This document shows positions 34,638 through 44,301 of a stretch of DNA of 53,815 nt, piece after piece. Every line of letters begins with the position of its first letter. Position 1 is the first letter of the stretch. Source of the stretch: JAYODW01 sp038116745. Its GTDB lineage: Bacteria > Pseudomonadota > Gammaproteobacteria > Ga0077536. Below the pieces are notes generated by a model that did no database searches, was not told the DNA's origin, and worked only from the letters and a program-made list of their open reading frames with translations. Location: positions 1-53,815 of the forward strand of contig JAYODW010000035.1 in NCBI GenBank assembly GCA_038116745.1, in the 5' to 3' direction. The translations under genes were made by a program, and so were the position numbers.

Positions 34638-34665
34638 CAGTGAGCTCCTTGAGGCGGTCTGGGCC

Positions 34666-36036
34666 TCAGTTACCCGGGATCTCCACGCCCGCTTCGCGCA
34701 TGCGCGCAATTTTGTAGCGCAGGGTGCGCGGGCTGATCCCGAGTTTCTCGGCCGCATATTTGCGGCTGCCGTTACCTTCGCTGAGCGCGCCCAGGATCAG
34801 ACGACGTTCATGGTCCTTCAAATCGCCGTTCAGACTGTCATCGTCCTGAACAGCCTCGTCATCCGCCGCAGCGCCCGCTGGAGCAGACGGCAGCGCCTGT
34901 CCTGGCACCAGGTTTTCGAACATGAGCGCGTCGACATCGAGGCTCGCGCCGTTGTTCAGGATCAGCGCGCGCTGCATGACGTTATCGAGTTCGCGCACGT
35001 TGCCAGGCCAGCGGTGCTCGAGCAGGCGGCGTTCAGCCGCTGGAGTCATTTCGGGCGCGCGCGCCTGCGTGCGCGCTGCAGCACGTCCGAGCAGGGCCAT
35101 CGCGAGCGGTAGAATGTCGCCCGGTCGCTCCCGCAGCGGCGGCATATGAATCGGCATGACGTTGAGTCGGTAGTAGAGGTCTTCGCGGAAGCGTCCAGCA
35201 GCGACTTCCTGGCGCAGATCGCGGTTCGAAGTCGCCACGATACGCACGTCCAGATCAAGCACGCGACTTGAACCCAGGCGCTCCACCTGGCGCTCCTGCA
35301 GCACCCGCAGGAGCTTGGCCTGCAGCGCCAGCGGCATCTCCGAGATCTCGTCGAGCAGCAGACTCGAGTTGTGCGCCTGCTCGAACTTGCCCGGAGAAGC
35401 CTTGTAGGCGCCGGTAAACGCGCCCTTCTCGTAACCGAACAGCACCGCTTCCAGCATGTTTTCCGGAATGGCGGCGCAGTTGATCGCCACCGGGGTCTGC
35501 GCTGCGCGCGGCGAATACTGATGAATAGCGCGGAAGACGACCTCTTTGCCGACGCCGGACTCACCCGTAATCATGACCGACGCATCGGACTGAGCAACCC
35601 GACGCACCAGGTCGAATACGCTCCGGCTGAGCGGATCTGCAGCCACAATATCGTCAGTCGCCACGCTTGGTGCCGGCGGCAACCAGTTATCCAGATTGCC
35701 CAGCAGGACCTCGGCTTCGAACGGCTTGATGAGGTAGTCGGTCGCACCTTCACGCAGCGCATTGACCGCACTCTGGATCGACTCATGGGCTGTCATCAGC
35801 ACCACCGGCAGTTCGCCATGACGCTGACGTACCTCGCGCAGCAGTTCGTGTCCGTTCATCGGCTGCATCTGGATATCGCTGATCACGAGATCAAAATGTT
35901 CGCGGCCGAGCAGGCTCAGGGCTTCCTGTCCATCTCCGGCGCCAGCCGCTGCAATCCCCGCAATGCTGGCTGTATCGAGCAGCGCTTCGCGCAGCATCTC
36001 GTCGTCTTCGACTATCAGAATCCGGGTGTTAGGCAT
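34666..36036 (-). CDS. fleR: Sigma54-dependent flagellar response regulator FleR
   Basis: About 456 residues from ATG 36036 (MPNTRILIVEDD); upstream ATGs at 36042 and 36045 are alternatives, all inside the end of fleS. An N-terminal receiver domain has its phospho-acceptor in LVISDIQMQPMNG. The AAA+ domain has Walker A GESGVGKE and the sigma54-contacting GAFTGA. A C-terminal Fis-type helix-turn-helix (YAAEKLGISPRTLRYKI) follows. Partnered with FleS, it would turn on class III basal-body and hook genes. Confidence 0.95.
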   Translation of the reverse strand: MPNTRILIVEDDEMLREALLDTASIAGIAAAGAGDGQEALSLLGREHFDLVISDIQMQPMNGHELLREVRQRHGELPVVLMTAHESIQSAVNALREGATDYLIKPFEAEVLLGNLDNWLPPAPSVATDDIVAADPLSRSVFDLVRRVAQSDASVMITGESGVGKEVVFRAIHQYSPRAAQTPVAINCAAIPENMLEAVLFGYEKGAFTGAYKASPGKFEQAHNSSLLLDEISEMPLALQAKLLRVLQERQVERLGSSRVLDLDVRIVATSNRDLRQEVAAGRFREDLYYRLNVMPIHMPPLRERPGDILPLAMALLGRAAARTQARAPEMTPAAERRLLEHRWPGNVRELDNVMQRALILNNGASLDVDALMFENLVPGQALPSAPAGAAADDEAVQDDDSLNGDLKDHERRLILGALSEGNGSRKYAAEKLGISPRTLRYKIARMREAGVEIPGN

Positions 36037-37234
36037 GGTCATCATCCGCTGGCAGGCTGGCAGGGACGGCCGTCTGCGGCCCTCCCTCAGACACAATCAG
36101 AGGCAGGCGCAGCACGAAACAGGCGCCGCATTTATCGGGCTCGAGGACCAGATCACCCGCGTGCGCCCGCGCGACCGCCCGCGCCACGGCCAGACCAAGG
36201 CCGGTGCCGTTGCTACGGGTTGTGAAAAAAGGTTCAAAAATGCTCGCCTGCTGTTCAGGGGCAATCCCGGGGCCGTCGTCATGGAAGCGCACTTCGAGCG
36301 CCTCCTCTGTAGTCAGGGACGCGATTTCGACGGTGCCGGGTCCGCTGCGCGCCAGCGCGGCGTTTTCAATCAGGTTCAGAGCGATACTGATCAAGGCCGC
36401 CTGATTGGCGTACACCGAGGCCGAGCCATGGTCCCGCCGGAATTCAATGCTGAAATCCTTGAACGACAGCGACTCTGCAACCGCGCTTTCAAGCGCAGCG
36501 AGCAGGCTGTCTATCGACACGGCCTCAACCTCCAGCTGCCCGCCTCTGGCGAACAGCAGCATCTCATCGACTAAACGCTCAAGCTTCTTCAGCGCTTTCA
36601 CCGAACGGTCGACGCCGCGTTCGCGTGTCGCAGCGTCGGCAGCCCTGCGCAGGTTACCGATGGAAAGCAGTGCGGACGCAAGCGGCGTGCGGATCTGATG
36701 CGCCATCGCCGCGGCCATTTCGGTTTTGGCCGATAGACGCTTGTGATGCGCCAGCTGATCCTGCAGGCGTCGAGTTTCAGTCACATCTTTCAGGAGCAGG
36801 ATCTGCCCCGGTTCACCGGCCAGCGCCTGGGTTGCGATATTGACGAGGCGTCCGTCCGCCAGCGAGATATCGTGTCCATCATCCCAGCGTGGCGCGAAAG
36901 CACGCTGCACCACAGCCTGCCAGGATTCGCCCGCGGTGACCGCGCCGAGCAGGTCCTGGGCCACCGGATTGCATTCCTGCACCCGTCCATGCTGGTCAAT
37001 CACCACGACCCCGCCCGGCAGCGCATCGAGCAGACTGCTCAGCCGTGCCGCCAGACGCTCTTTTTCGCCGAGCTCGCGCGCCTGCGCCGAGCGGGCACTG
37101 GCAAGCTCGAGGGTCAGCTCCGCGACCTGCTGCTCCAGCGTCTGGTAAAAGGCACCGAGCGAGCGCGACGCATCTTCGAACTCGGCGAAGGCGGCGGAGA
37201 GCTGCTCGATGTCGTGCTTCTTGTTCAGGTTCAT
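36029..37234 (-). CDS. fleS: Flagellar sensor histidine kinase FleS
   Basis: 401 residues from ATG 37234; the longer frame to 37360 crosses the promoter. It is a soluble kinase: no membrane segment is seen. A PAS-like domain lies about residues 75-175. The H-box is MAHQIRTPLAS, an alternative form usual for FleS/AtoS-like kinases. The ATPase part has NLIENAALA, DDGPGIAPEQ and TGLGLAVARA. It phosphorylates FleR; the two genes overlap by a few bases. A sigma54 promoter lies 59-73 nt upstream. Confidence 0.94.
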   Translation of the reverse strand: MNLNKKHDIEQLSAAFAEFEDASRSLGAFYQTLEQQVAELTLELASARSAQARELGEKERLAARLSSLLDALPGGVVVIDQHGRVQECNPVAQDLLGAVTAGESWQAVVQRAFAPRWDDGHDISLADGRLVNIATQALAGEPGQILLLKDVTETRRLQDQLAHHKRLSAKTEMAAAMAHQIRTPLASALLSIGNLRRAADAATRERGVDRSVKALKKLERLVDEMLLFARGGQLEVEAVSIDSLLAALESAVAESLSFKDFSIEFRRDHGSASVYANQAALISIALNLIENAALARSGPGTVEIASLTTEEALEVRFHDDGPGIAPEQQASIFEPFFTTRSNGTGLGLAVARAVARAHAGDLVLEPDKCGACFVLRLPLIVSEGGPQTAVPASLPADDDHA

Positions 37235-37261
37235 ACTCGCTCGGGCTGACCACGGGGATGC

Positions 37262-37283
37262 GTCAAAGATCCGCACCTTTGAC
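37262..37283 (-). promoter_or_regulatory. Inverted repeat in the fleSR leader
   Basis: Perfect 7-bp arms (GTCAAAG/CTTTGAC) with an 8-nt loop lie at or just after the predicted start of the sigma54 transcript. In RNA the loop reads GUGCGGAU and contains a GGA, as in RsmA/CsrA targets. A further GTCAAAG lies at 37372-37378. Confidence 0.5.
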
Positions 37284-37292
37284 CGGATGGCA

Positions 37293-37307
37293 GCAAGGAG
37301 TGTGCCA
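37293..37307 (-). promoter_or_regulatory. Sigma54 promoter of fleSR
   Basis: Minus strand TGGCACA-CTCC-TTGC followed by T: a full match to the -24/-12 consensus. The predicted start is near 37281. This fits FleQ-dependent activation of fleSR as in Pseudomonas. Confidence 0.8.
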
Positions 37308-37339
37308 CTGGGGAAAATCTTCGCGTTTTTAGGGAGATA

Positions 37340-37363
37340 GCTGTGCTCAGCGCAGTGCACAGC
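37340..37363 (-). repeat. Inverted repeat between fleQ and fleS
   Basis: 7-bp arms GCTGTGC/GCACAGC with a 10-nt loop, about 30 nt after the fleQ stop. It may attenuate read-through from fleQ into fleSR or bind an activator. No T-run follows. Confidence 0.4.
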
Positions 37364-37392
37364 CGACAGATGTCAAAGAATCGTCGGGCCGC

Positions 37393-38823
<1,431 letters not shown>

Positions 38824-38878
38824 AGCGTTCGCTTCCACCGCCAGAATGCTCGCTGCAGGCGAGGCTATCAGGCTAATT

Positions 38879-38906
38879 TTTCATAAATAATCAATAAATT
38901 ATGAAA
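38879..38906. repeat. Palindrome TTTCATAA/TTATGAAA at the fleQ transcription start
   Basis: 8-bp arms (38879-38886 and 38899-38906) with a 12-bp spacer, inside an AT-rich patch just downstream of the fleQ -10. It overlaps the second FleQ-box-like element. Confidence 0.6.
38890..38903 (+). promoter_or_regulatory. FleQ-box-like element 2 at the fleQ start site
   Basis: ATCAATAAATTATG: the first eleven bases match the P. aeruginosa FleQ box (RTCAnTAAATTGAC pattern), and the last three do not. It covers the predicted transcription start of fleQ. Confidence 0.45.
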
Positions 38907-38907
38907 G

Positions 38908-38936
38908 ATTAAAGCGAAACTACTTTAGAGTGTCAA
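38908..38936 (-). promoter_or_regulatory. Sigma70 promoter of fleQ
   Basis: Minus strand TTGACA (plus 38931-38936), 17-bp spacer, TTTAAT (plus 38908-38913). The predicted start near 38901 gives a leader of about 78 nt. The -35 is a perfect consensus, unusual in this GC-rich window. Confidence 0.75.
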
Positions 38937-38945
38937 TAAGCTGTC
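38932..38945 (+). promoter_or_regulatory. FleQ-box-like element 1 over the fleQ -35
   Basis: GTCAATAAGCTGTC matches the FleQ box GTCAnTAAATTGAC at 11 of 14 positions, counting the free base, with the left half perfect. It overlaps the -35 hexamer. It lies 42 bp (about four helical turns) from element 2. Confidence 0.5.
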
Positions 38946-39012
38946 GCGATGACTCATGCCAGGACAGTGTCAAAAATCCCTCACCAGCTTCTGTGCAGAC
39001 CCGAAGGTCAGC

Positions 39013-40215
39013 TTAGAGATAGTTGAACAACGACAGCTGCTGCACCCGCACAAAGGCAGACTGCGCCGCCTCCAGCGCGGTGCTTTCCCGCGCCAGATCA
39101 CTGATGACGGCGGTGAAATCCACGTCGGCTATCTCCGAGCGGAGCGTCTCCAGATTCAACCCAAGATCTTCGTTCGCCGTCCGTTGCACCTCGATAGCAT
39201 TAATGCGCGAACCGGCAACCGCTCGCAGTTCTGAAACGCGATCGATGGAACGGTTGAGGCCCTCGATGGAACGGTCCATATCGAAACCGAAGCGGGCGCG
39301 ACTTTCTGCATCGTCGTATCCGCGCTCCAGGGCGAGCGCGATATTGCGCACGGTGTCAAACATGGACTGGTTCGCGCTTGGCGTGACCAGAATCTCATCG
39401 CCTCCGACAGCCTCACCGAACAGGTTAAGCGACAGCCCGCCGAAGTTCACATTATCGCCGGCGATATAGCTCTGCGCGGCAAGTACCGTGGCACCGGTGG
39501 TGTCGTCGATGACGTCATAGGTCGCCGGATCAGAAAAAACGATGCGGTAGTCATGGGCAACGTAGCTGGTGGCATCGACCACGCCATTGTCGCCGACCTG
39601 CAGGGTGCCGGCGTTGGCCACACCCTGCGCGGTGACAAAGGTGCCGTTGCCGTTACGGATCCGCATGAAAGCTTCATCGCCGGAAAACGTCTCCTCTATC
39701 GAGCGGGTCTCGGACACCTCCAGCCGGCGCACGGTCTGGTCGCCGTTGTAGGACACCTCCGCGGTGGCGTCCCGTGAAAACGGACGGGTTTCCACCTTCG
39801 CGCCCGCGAAAATGAAATCCCCGGAAGCATTGCGGGTGTTACCAAGGTCGACCAGCACATCGAGCTGTTCGCGGATTTCTGCGGCGATCGCTTCCCGGTC
39901 GCCTGCCGCCAGAACCTCGCTGCGCCCCTGAATGAGCAGCTCGTAGGTCCGCTGCAGTGCATTGGTCACGCCGTTCATCACGTCGTCGACCTGCGTCAAT
40001 CGCTGCTCGGCGAGCACGCCGTTGCGTGTGTACTGCTCGAGCGCGTTGCGCTGGCCATCCAGCTGCACCAGGGTCGCTGCGCCGACCGGATCATCAGCCG
40101 GTTGATTGATGCGTAAACCGCTGGATACCTGATCCTGCAGGCGATAGGTACTCTGCTGCAGCTCCTGCATGCGGTTCACTGATTGGCTGTAGACCTGATT
40201 GGTTGAGACTCGCAT
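39013..40215 (-). CDS. flgL: Hook-filament junction protein FlgL
   Basis: 400-residue flagellin-like protein joining hook and filament. The N-terminal conserved helix region (MRVSTNQVYSQSVNRMQELQ) and the C-terminal flagellin-like segment (AAQSAFVRVQQLSLFNYL) are both clear, with a variable middle. It is the last gene of the flg block. No flagellin gene follows: fleQ is next. Confidence 0.95.
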   Translation of the reverse strand: MRVSTNQVYSQSVNRMQELQQSTYRLQDQVSSGLRINQPADDPVGAATLVQLDGQRNALEQYTRNGVLAEQRLTQVDDVMNGVTNALQRTYELLIQGRSEVLAAGDREAIAAEIREQLDVLVDLGNTRNASGDFIFAGAKVETRPFSRDATAEVSYNGDQTVRRLEVSETRSIEETFSGDEAFMRIRNGNGTFVTAQGVANAGTLQVGDNGVVDATSYVAHDYRIVFSDPATYDVIDDTTGATVLAAQSYIAGDNVNFGGLSLNLFGEAVGGDEILVTPSANQSMFDTVRNIALALERGYDDAESRARFGFDMDRSIEGLNRSIDRVSELRAVAGSRINAIEVQRTANEDLGLNLETLRSEIADVDFTAVISDLARESTALEAAQSAFVRVQQLSLFNYL

Positions 40216-40219
40216 TGGA

Positions 40220-42103
40220 CTAGTTCCTGACCGCGCCGATCAGCGCTTCGAAGGTTGTACTGGCCACAGAGATCACCTGCGCTGCGGCCTGGTAGGCCTG
40301 CTGATAGCGCAGGAGGTTTGCGGCTTCCTCGTCCAGATTGACACCGGACAGCGCTTCGCGCCGCGCCTGGGCGCTCTCACGCAGTGCACCGAGCGCATCA
40401 CGCGAGATGCGATTCTGTTGCGTGCGCGAGCCGATGTCCCCGATGAGCTCGCCGTATGCCTCACCGAACGTGGCAGTGCCGCCGATCATGACACTCTCCT
40501 GTGCAAGCCCGGCCATCAAAAGACCGTTGCCGTTGTCGCCGACGCCACCGACGTTGCTGCTGACGGTAAAAGTGTCTCCTGCAGCAGGTGTTCCGGTGAT
40601 CTGTACTCGCCAGCCGTTGAGGTCGATGTCAGCACCACTGCTGTAAGGGATGAGAGCCCCCGCGCCATTCAGCTGAAAGGTCGTGGGCGGATCGTTAAAC
40701 ACCAGGTCCACCGTAGTCAGCAGGGCGGCATTGTCACGGTCCAGCACGCTGGCGCGACCGATGACAGCATCACTGACGTTACCGATGCCGGCTGTGGTCT
40801 GCACCGGGCTGGCCAGGGCGACCGTGCGCGGGTCAGTCAACGCCAACGCGAGCCCGCGCGGCGCAAATTTGGTCGGCTGCAGAAGCCACTCATCACCAGC
40901 TGCCGGTGCTGCAGTGATGTCAATGATCAAACCATCGACGTTAAAGGGCCCGGCCCCACTCAGAGTTGTGACCTGGCCGTCGGACAGGCGCTGCAGGCTC
41001 AAATTGACGCCGTCCGAGGTCAGCCGATAATCCGAAGTCGTCAGCGCGTCCACGTTTGCAGTGTCGAAAGAGACGTCAATCGCGCCCGTATTCGTCGCCG
41101 GGCCGCCGAAGGTCGGCTCCGGCAGCACGAAGAAATCCTCACCCAGCTGCCCGTTGAGATCCATGCCCTGCACCTGTTGTTCGTTCAGGCTGACCGCCAC
41201 CGAGATCCCCAGGCGTCCGATAGCGCTGCGCGCCGGGTCGAGCACGTCATCGCGGAAATCGAGCAGCGCGCCGAGCTCGCCGCCCGACATAGCCTGAGTT
41301 ACCTGCGTGGTCGTACTGCCAGAGCGATAAACGACCTCAGTGCGTGAGACATCCAACGCGTTGGGCGCGGTACCAAGCGTGCTCGCCTGATCACCCACGA
41401 CCATCAGCTGGCCGTTACCAATCACGACATTAACCATATTGTCGTCACGGTACTGTAGCTGCACCGCTGTGAGCTCGGAGAGTTCGGACAGAAGCTGGTC
41501 GCGCTGATCAAACAGATCGTTGGGCTGCGCGTTGAATGCACTGGAGGCGGAGCGGGCAATATCGGCATTCACTCGCGCGATGGCCTCGCTGAGCGCATTG
41601 ATTTCGTTCACCGTCGTGCCGATGCGCGCGTTCACCATCCGCGACATATCGTTCATCTGACGCTCCTGATCGCTCAGCCGGTCGAGCATGGCCTGCGCCC
41701 GCTCCAGCAGTACCTCACGGGTTGCGATCAACGCCGGGTCGTCGTTGGCATCCCCCATGGCATCGAACAGGTCCTGCACGCTGGCAGGCAGTAAACCGCT
41801 CGCGAGCTGGTTGTCAATCTGCTCCAGCAGATCCCCGAGCACTGCGGCGTTGGCCTCGCCGCCGACGGCGTTACGTAACTGGCTCACCAGAAAATCATCG
41901 GCAATGCGCTGCACACCTTGAGGGTTGACGCCCTTACCGACAAAGCCGAAACCGAAGTTCTGACCCGGGCGGGTCTCCATGGTGATGCGCTGACGGCTGT
42001 AGCCTTCGGTGTTGACGTTGGAGATATTGTGGCTCGTGGTGGCCAGTCCGTACTGCGCCACCCTGAGGCCGGACAGGCCGATGTCGAACGTTGCGGTACT
42101 CAT
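40220..42103 (-). CDS. flgK: Hook-filament junction protein FlgK
   Basis: 627-residue hook-associated protein 1. The N-terminus has the rod/hook signature (LRVAQYGLATTSHNISNVNT) and the C-terminus the hook-associated end (EEAANLLRYQQAYQAAAQVI). The variable central region forms the outer domain. Its late export should need the FlgN chaperone, encoded at 51830-52252. It follows flgJ by 18 nt and precedes flgL by 4 nt. Confidence 0.96.
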   Translation of the reverse strand: MSTATFDIGLSGLRVAQYGLATTSHNISNVNTEGYSRQRITMETRPGQNFGFGFVGKGVNPQGVQRIADDFLVSQLRNAVGGEANAAVLGDLLEQIDNQLASGLLPASVQDLFDAMGDANDDPALIATREVLLERAQAMLDRLSDQERQMNDMSRMVNARIGTTVNEINALSEAIARVNADIARSASSAFNAQPNDLFDQRDQLLSELSELTAVQLQYRDDNMVNVVIGNGQLMVVGDQASTLGTAPNALDVSRTEVVYRSGSTTTQVTQAMSGGELGALLDFRDDVLDPARSAIGRLGISVAVSLNEQQVQGMDLNGQLGEDFFVLPEPTFGGPATNTGAIDVSFDTANVDALTTSDYRLTSDGVNLSLQRLSDGQVTTLSGAGPFNVDGLIIDITAAPAAGDEWLLQPTKFAPRGLALALTDPRTVALASPVQTTAGIGNVSDAVIGRASVLDRDNAALLTTVDLVFNDPPTTFQLNGAGALIPYSSGADIDLNGWRVQITGTPAAGDTFTVSSNVGGVGDNGNGLLMAGLAQESVMIGGTATFGEAYGELIGDIGSRTQQNRISRDALGALRESAQARREALSGVNLDEEAANLLRYQQAYQAAAQVISVASTTFEALIGAVRN

Positions 42104-42121
42104 TGATCAATGACTCCGTGG

Positions 42122-43003
42122 CTAAAGCCGGTTGATGGACGGGTTGCCCGCGGGCCACCCGGTGGTCTCGGCTATGGCAATAATTTTCTCGGCGTAGCGC
42201 GGATCGGTCGCATAGCCGGCCTCAGCCAGGCCGCGCGCAAACTGAGCAATGTCGCTTCCGCTGTCCCGCACGCCGGCATAGCGCGCTCGTGAGGACAGCA
42301 GGGCGACGTAATCGTCAAAGGCAGCCGCGGGCCGGTCATAGGCGCGGAAGGCGGCGCTGATCGTCGTCGCGCGACCGTCGATGAACTCAGTTGTAGGGAC
42401 GTTGACCACGCGTCCGCCCCAGTCCGCCCCGGCTTTGATGCCGAAGTAGTTATGGCTGCTGCGGCCATCCGGGAAGCGGATCAGGTGCTCACCCCAGCCG
42501 GTTTCCAGTGCCGCCTGCGCCAGAATTGCGCGCGGCGTCACGCCGAGCGCATCCGCTGCCTTGCTGGCGTGAGGCCAGAGACTGTCGGCGAAAGCCTGTC
42601 GGCGCTCCGCTGCGGACGCTGCGACTGTCGCCACGCCGGATGCTTCCGACGCAGGTGAAGCGACACCTGGCGGGAGGACCGAGGGCGTCGCGCTTTTCAC
42701 CGTCGTCAGGCCGGGCGTGAACTGCTCGCGCAGCATCCGTGCAACCCCGAGGTCATGGTGCTGCGCCAGGCTCAGCGCGAGCTGCTGGTCGAACATTTCG
42801 CGGTAGGTATCTCCCGCCTGAGAGTCGAACAGCCCGTCGCCCATCTGCGCTTCGCGAGCCGACTTGAGCATCATTTCCACGAACATCGCTTCGAACTCGT
42901 CAGCAGCTCTGGCCAGCGCCGCCTCGCTGTCTGAAGTCAGCGTTTCGCGCAGACCGTTGAAGCGCGAGAAGTTAACGAAGCCACCAGCGGCAGGAGTTTC
43001 CAT
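42122..43003 (-). CDS. flgJ: Rod assembly protein and peptidoglycan hydrolase FlgJ
   Basis: 293-residue two-domain protein. The N-terminal rod-binding part (about 25-105) contains FEAMFVEMMLKSAREAQMGD. The C-terminal glucosaminidase domain (about 145-290) has AQAALETGWGEH with the likely catalytic Glu near residue 165, and NYFGIKAGADWGG. It opens the cell wall for the rod. It has its own sigma54-type site in the 167-nt gap after flgI. Confidence 0.95.
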   Translation of the reverse strand: METPAAGGFVNFSRFNGLRETLTSDSEAALARAADEFEAMFVEMMLKSAREAQMGDGLFDSQAGDTYREMFDQQLALSLAQHHDLGVARMLREQFTPGLTTVKSATPSVLPPGVASPASEASGVATVAASAAERRQAFADSLWPHASKAADALGVTPRAILAQAALETGWGEHLIRFPDGRSSHNYFGIKAGADWGGRVVNVPTTEFIDGRATTISAAFRAYDRPAAAFDDYVALLSSRARYAGVRDSGSDIAQFARGLAEAGYATDPRYAEKIIAIAETTGWPAGNPSINRL

Positions 43004-43038
43004 GTCCGGGTTCCAGATCTCTGTTCACCCTGAACAAT

Positions 43039-43053
43039 GCACATCTGGTGCCA
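43039..43053 (-). promoter_or_regulatory. Sigma54 promoter of flgJKL
   Basis: Minus strand TGGCACC-AGAT-GTGC followed by A; GG and GC are correctly phased, with one mismatch in TTGC. The predicted start is about 24 nt before flgJ, allowing flgJKL to be expressed apart from flgFGHI. Confidence 0.6.
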
Positions 43054-43077
43054 AAACCGTGGGAGCGGCGAAACAGG

Positions 43078-43102
43078 GCCTGGCGAGGATGCCAGGGCCC
43101 TT
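43078..43102. repeat. Hairpin in the flgI-flgJ gap
   Basis: GGGCCTGGC and GCCAGGGCCC form a long stem with one bulged base and a 6-nt loop. On the minus strand it lies downstream of flgI and upstream of the flgJ promoter. It may end the flgI transcript. Confidence 0.45.
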
Positions 43103-43170
43103 TGCGCGGTTCGCAGCGGCAAGTCCTGCCGCAATCGCGGCAGCGGCTGCCGCCTGTCAGGGCGCGATGA

Positions 43171-44274
43171 TTAGATGACGATAAGCTCGGCGCGCAGCGC
43201 GCCGGCCTCTTTCAGCGCTTCGAGGATAGCCACCAGGTCCCCTGGCGCTGCGCCCACGCCGTTGACAGCGCCGACGATGTCATCGAGCGCCACACCCGGA
43301 TCGAACAGGAACATCCGGCTCTGTTCTTCCTCCACGGCAATCCGCTGACGGGGCACGACGGCGGTCTGGCCACCTGACAGCGCCCCCGGCTGGCTGACGA
43401 CCGGATCTGACGCGATGGTCACGGTCAGACTGCCGTGGGTGACGGCCGCTGCGGTAACCGCTACACGGTTGCCGATGACGACCGTTCCAGTGCGCGAATT
43501 AATCACCACCTTGGCCGGCGCCTCCGCTGCCTCGACAGGAATGTTTTCGATGATCGACATGAAGGCGACTCGCTGGGTGGGATCAGCAGGGGTCACCACC
43601 CGCACTGAACCGCCGTCCAGCGCCTGCGCGGAATTGTCGCCGAGCACCGCATCGATAGCCTCGACCATGCGACTAGCCGTGGTGAAATCGTTGCGATGAA
43701 GGTTAAGCGTGAGGAAATCCTCCTCATAAAACGGGTTCAGCACCTCTCGCTCGACCGTCGCGCCGCTCGGGATGCGACCCACACTCGGGACGTTAACCGC
43801 AACACGGGAGCCGTCATTGCCCGAGATCCCGAACCCGCCGACGACCAGATTGCCCTGAGCCATAGCGTAGATATTGCCGTCGGCACCCTTCAGCGGGGTC
43901 ATGATGAGACTGCCGCCCCTGAGGCTCTTCGCGTTACCAATCGAGGATACGGTGACGTCGATGGTCGAACCGCGTTTGGCGAACGGCGGCAGGGTTGCGT
44001 GGACCATGACCGCCGCCACGTTCTTCAGCTGAGGATTCAGGTTGGCCGGCATGGTGACGCCGAGCTGCTTCAGCATGTTGCGGATGGTCTGAATGGTGAA
44101 CGGCGTCTGCGAGGTCTGGTCACCGGTGCCGTCAAGGCCCGCCACCAGACCGTAGCCGACGAGCTGGTTGTCGCGCACGCCGGCAACTGCCGCAAGATCT
44201 TTGATACGTTCAGCCGCAGCGGGCAGCGTGGTCAGCAGAAGAAGAAAGACAAGGCAGATCTGTCGGATGTTCAT
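43171..44274 (-). CDS. flgI: Flagellar P-ring protein FlgI
   Basis: 367-residue periplasmic ring protein. A signal peptide (about 1-21, ending AAAERIKD) is followed by the diagnostic VAGVRDNQLVGYGLVAGLDG. The C-terminus SALKEAGALRAELIVI-type ending is normal (here LEALKEAGALRAELIVI). The P ring acts as a bushing for the rod in the cell wall; FlgA helps assemble it. Confidence 0.97.
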   Translation of the reverse strand: MNIRQICLVFLLLLTTLPAAAERIKDLAAVAGVRDNQLVGYGLVAGLDGTGDQTSQTPFTIQTIRNMLKQLGVTMPANLNPQLKNVAAVMVHATLPPFAKRGSTIDVTVSSIGNAKSLRGGSLIMTPLKGADGNIYAMAQGNLVVGGFGISGNDGSRVAVNVPSVGRIPSGATVEREVLNPFYEEDFLTLNLHRNDFTTASRMVEAIDAVLGDNSAQALDGGSVRVVTPADPTQRVAFMSIIENIPVEAAEAPAKVVINSRTGTVVIGNRVAVTAAAVTHGSLTVTIASDPVVSQPGALSGGQTAVVPRQRIAVEEEQSRMFLFDPGVALDDIVGAVNGVGAAPGDLVAILEALKEAGALRAELIVI

Positions 44275-44301
44275 AGTGACTGTCCTGGTTGCACTCAGGG
44301 T

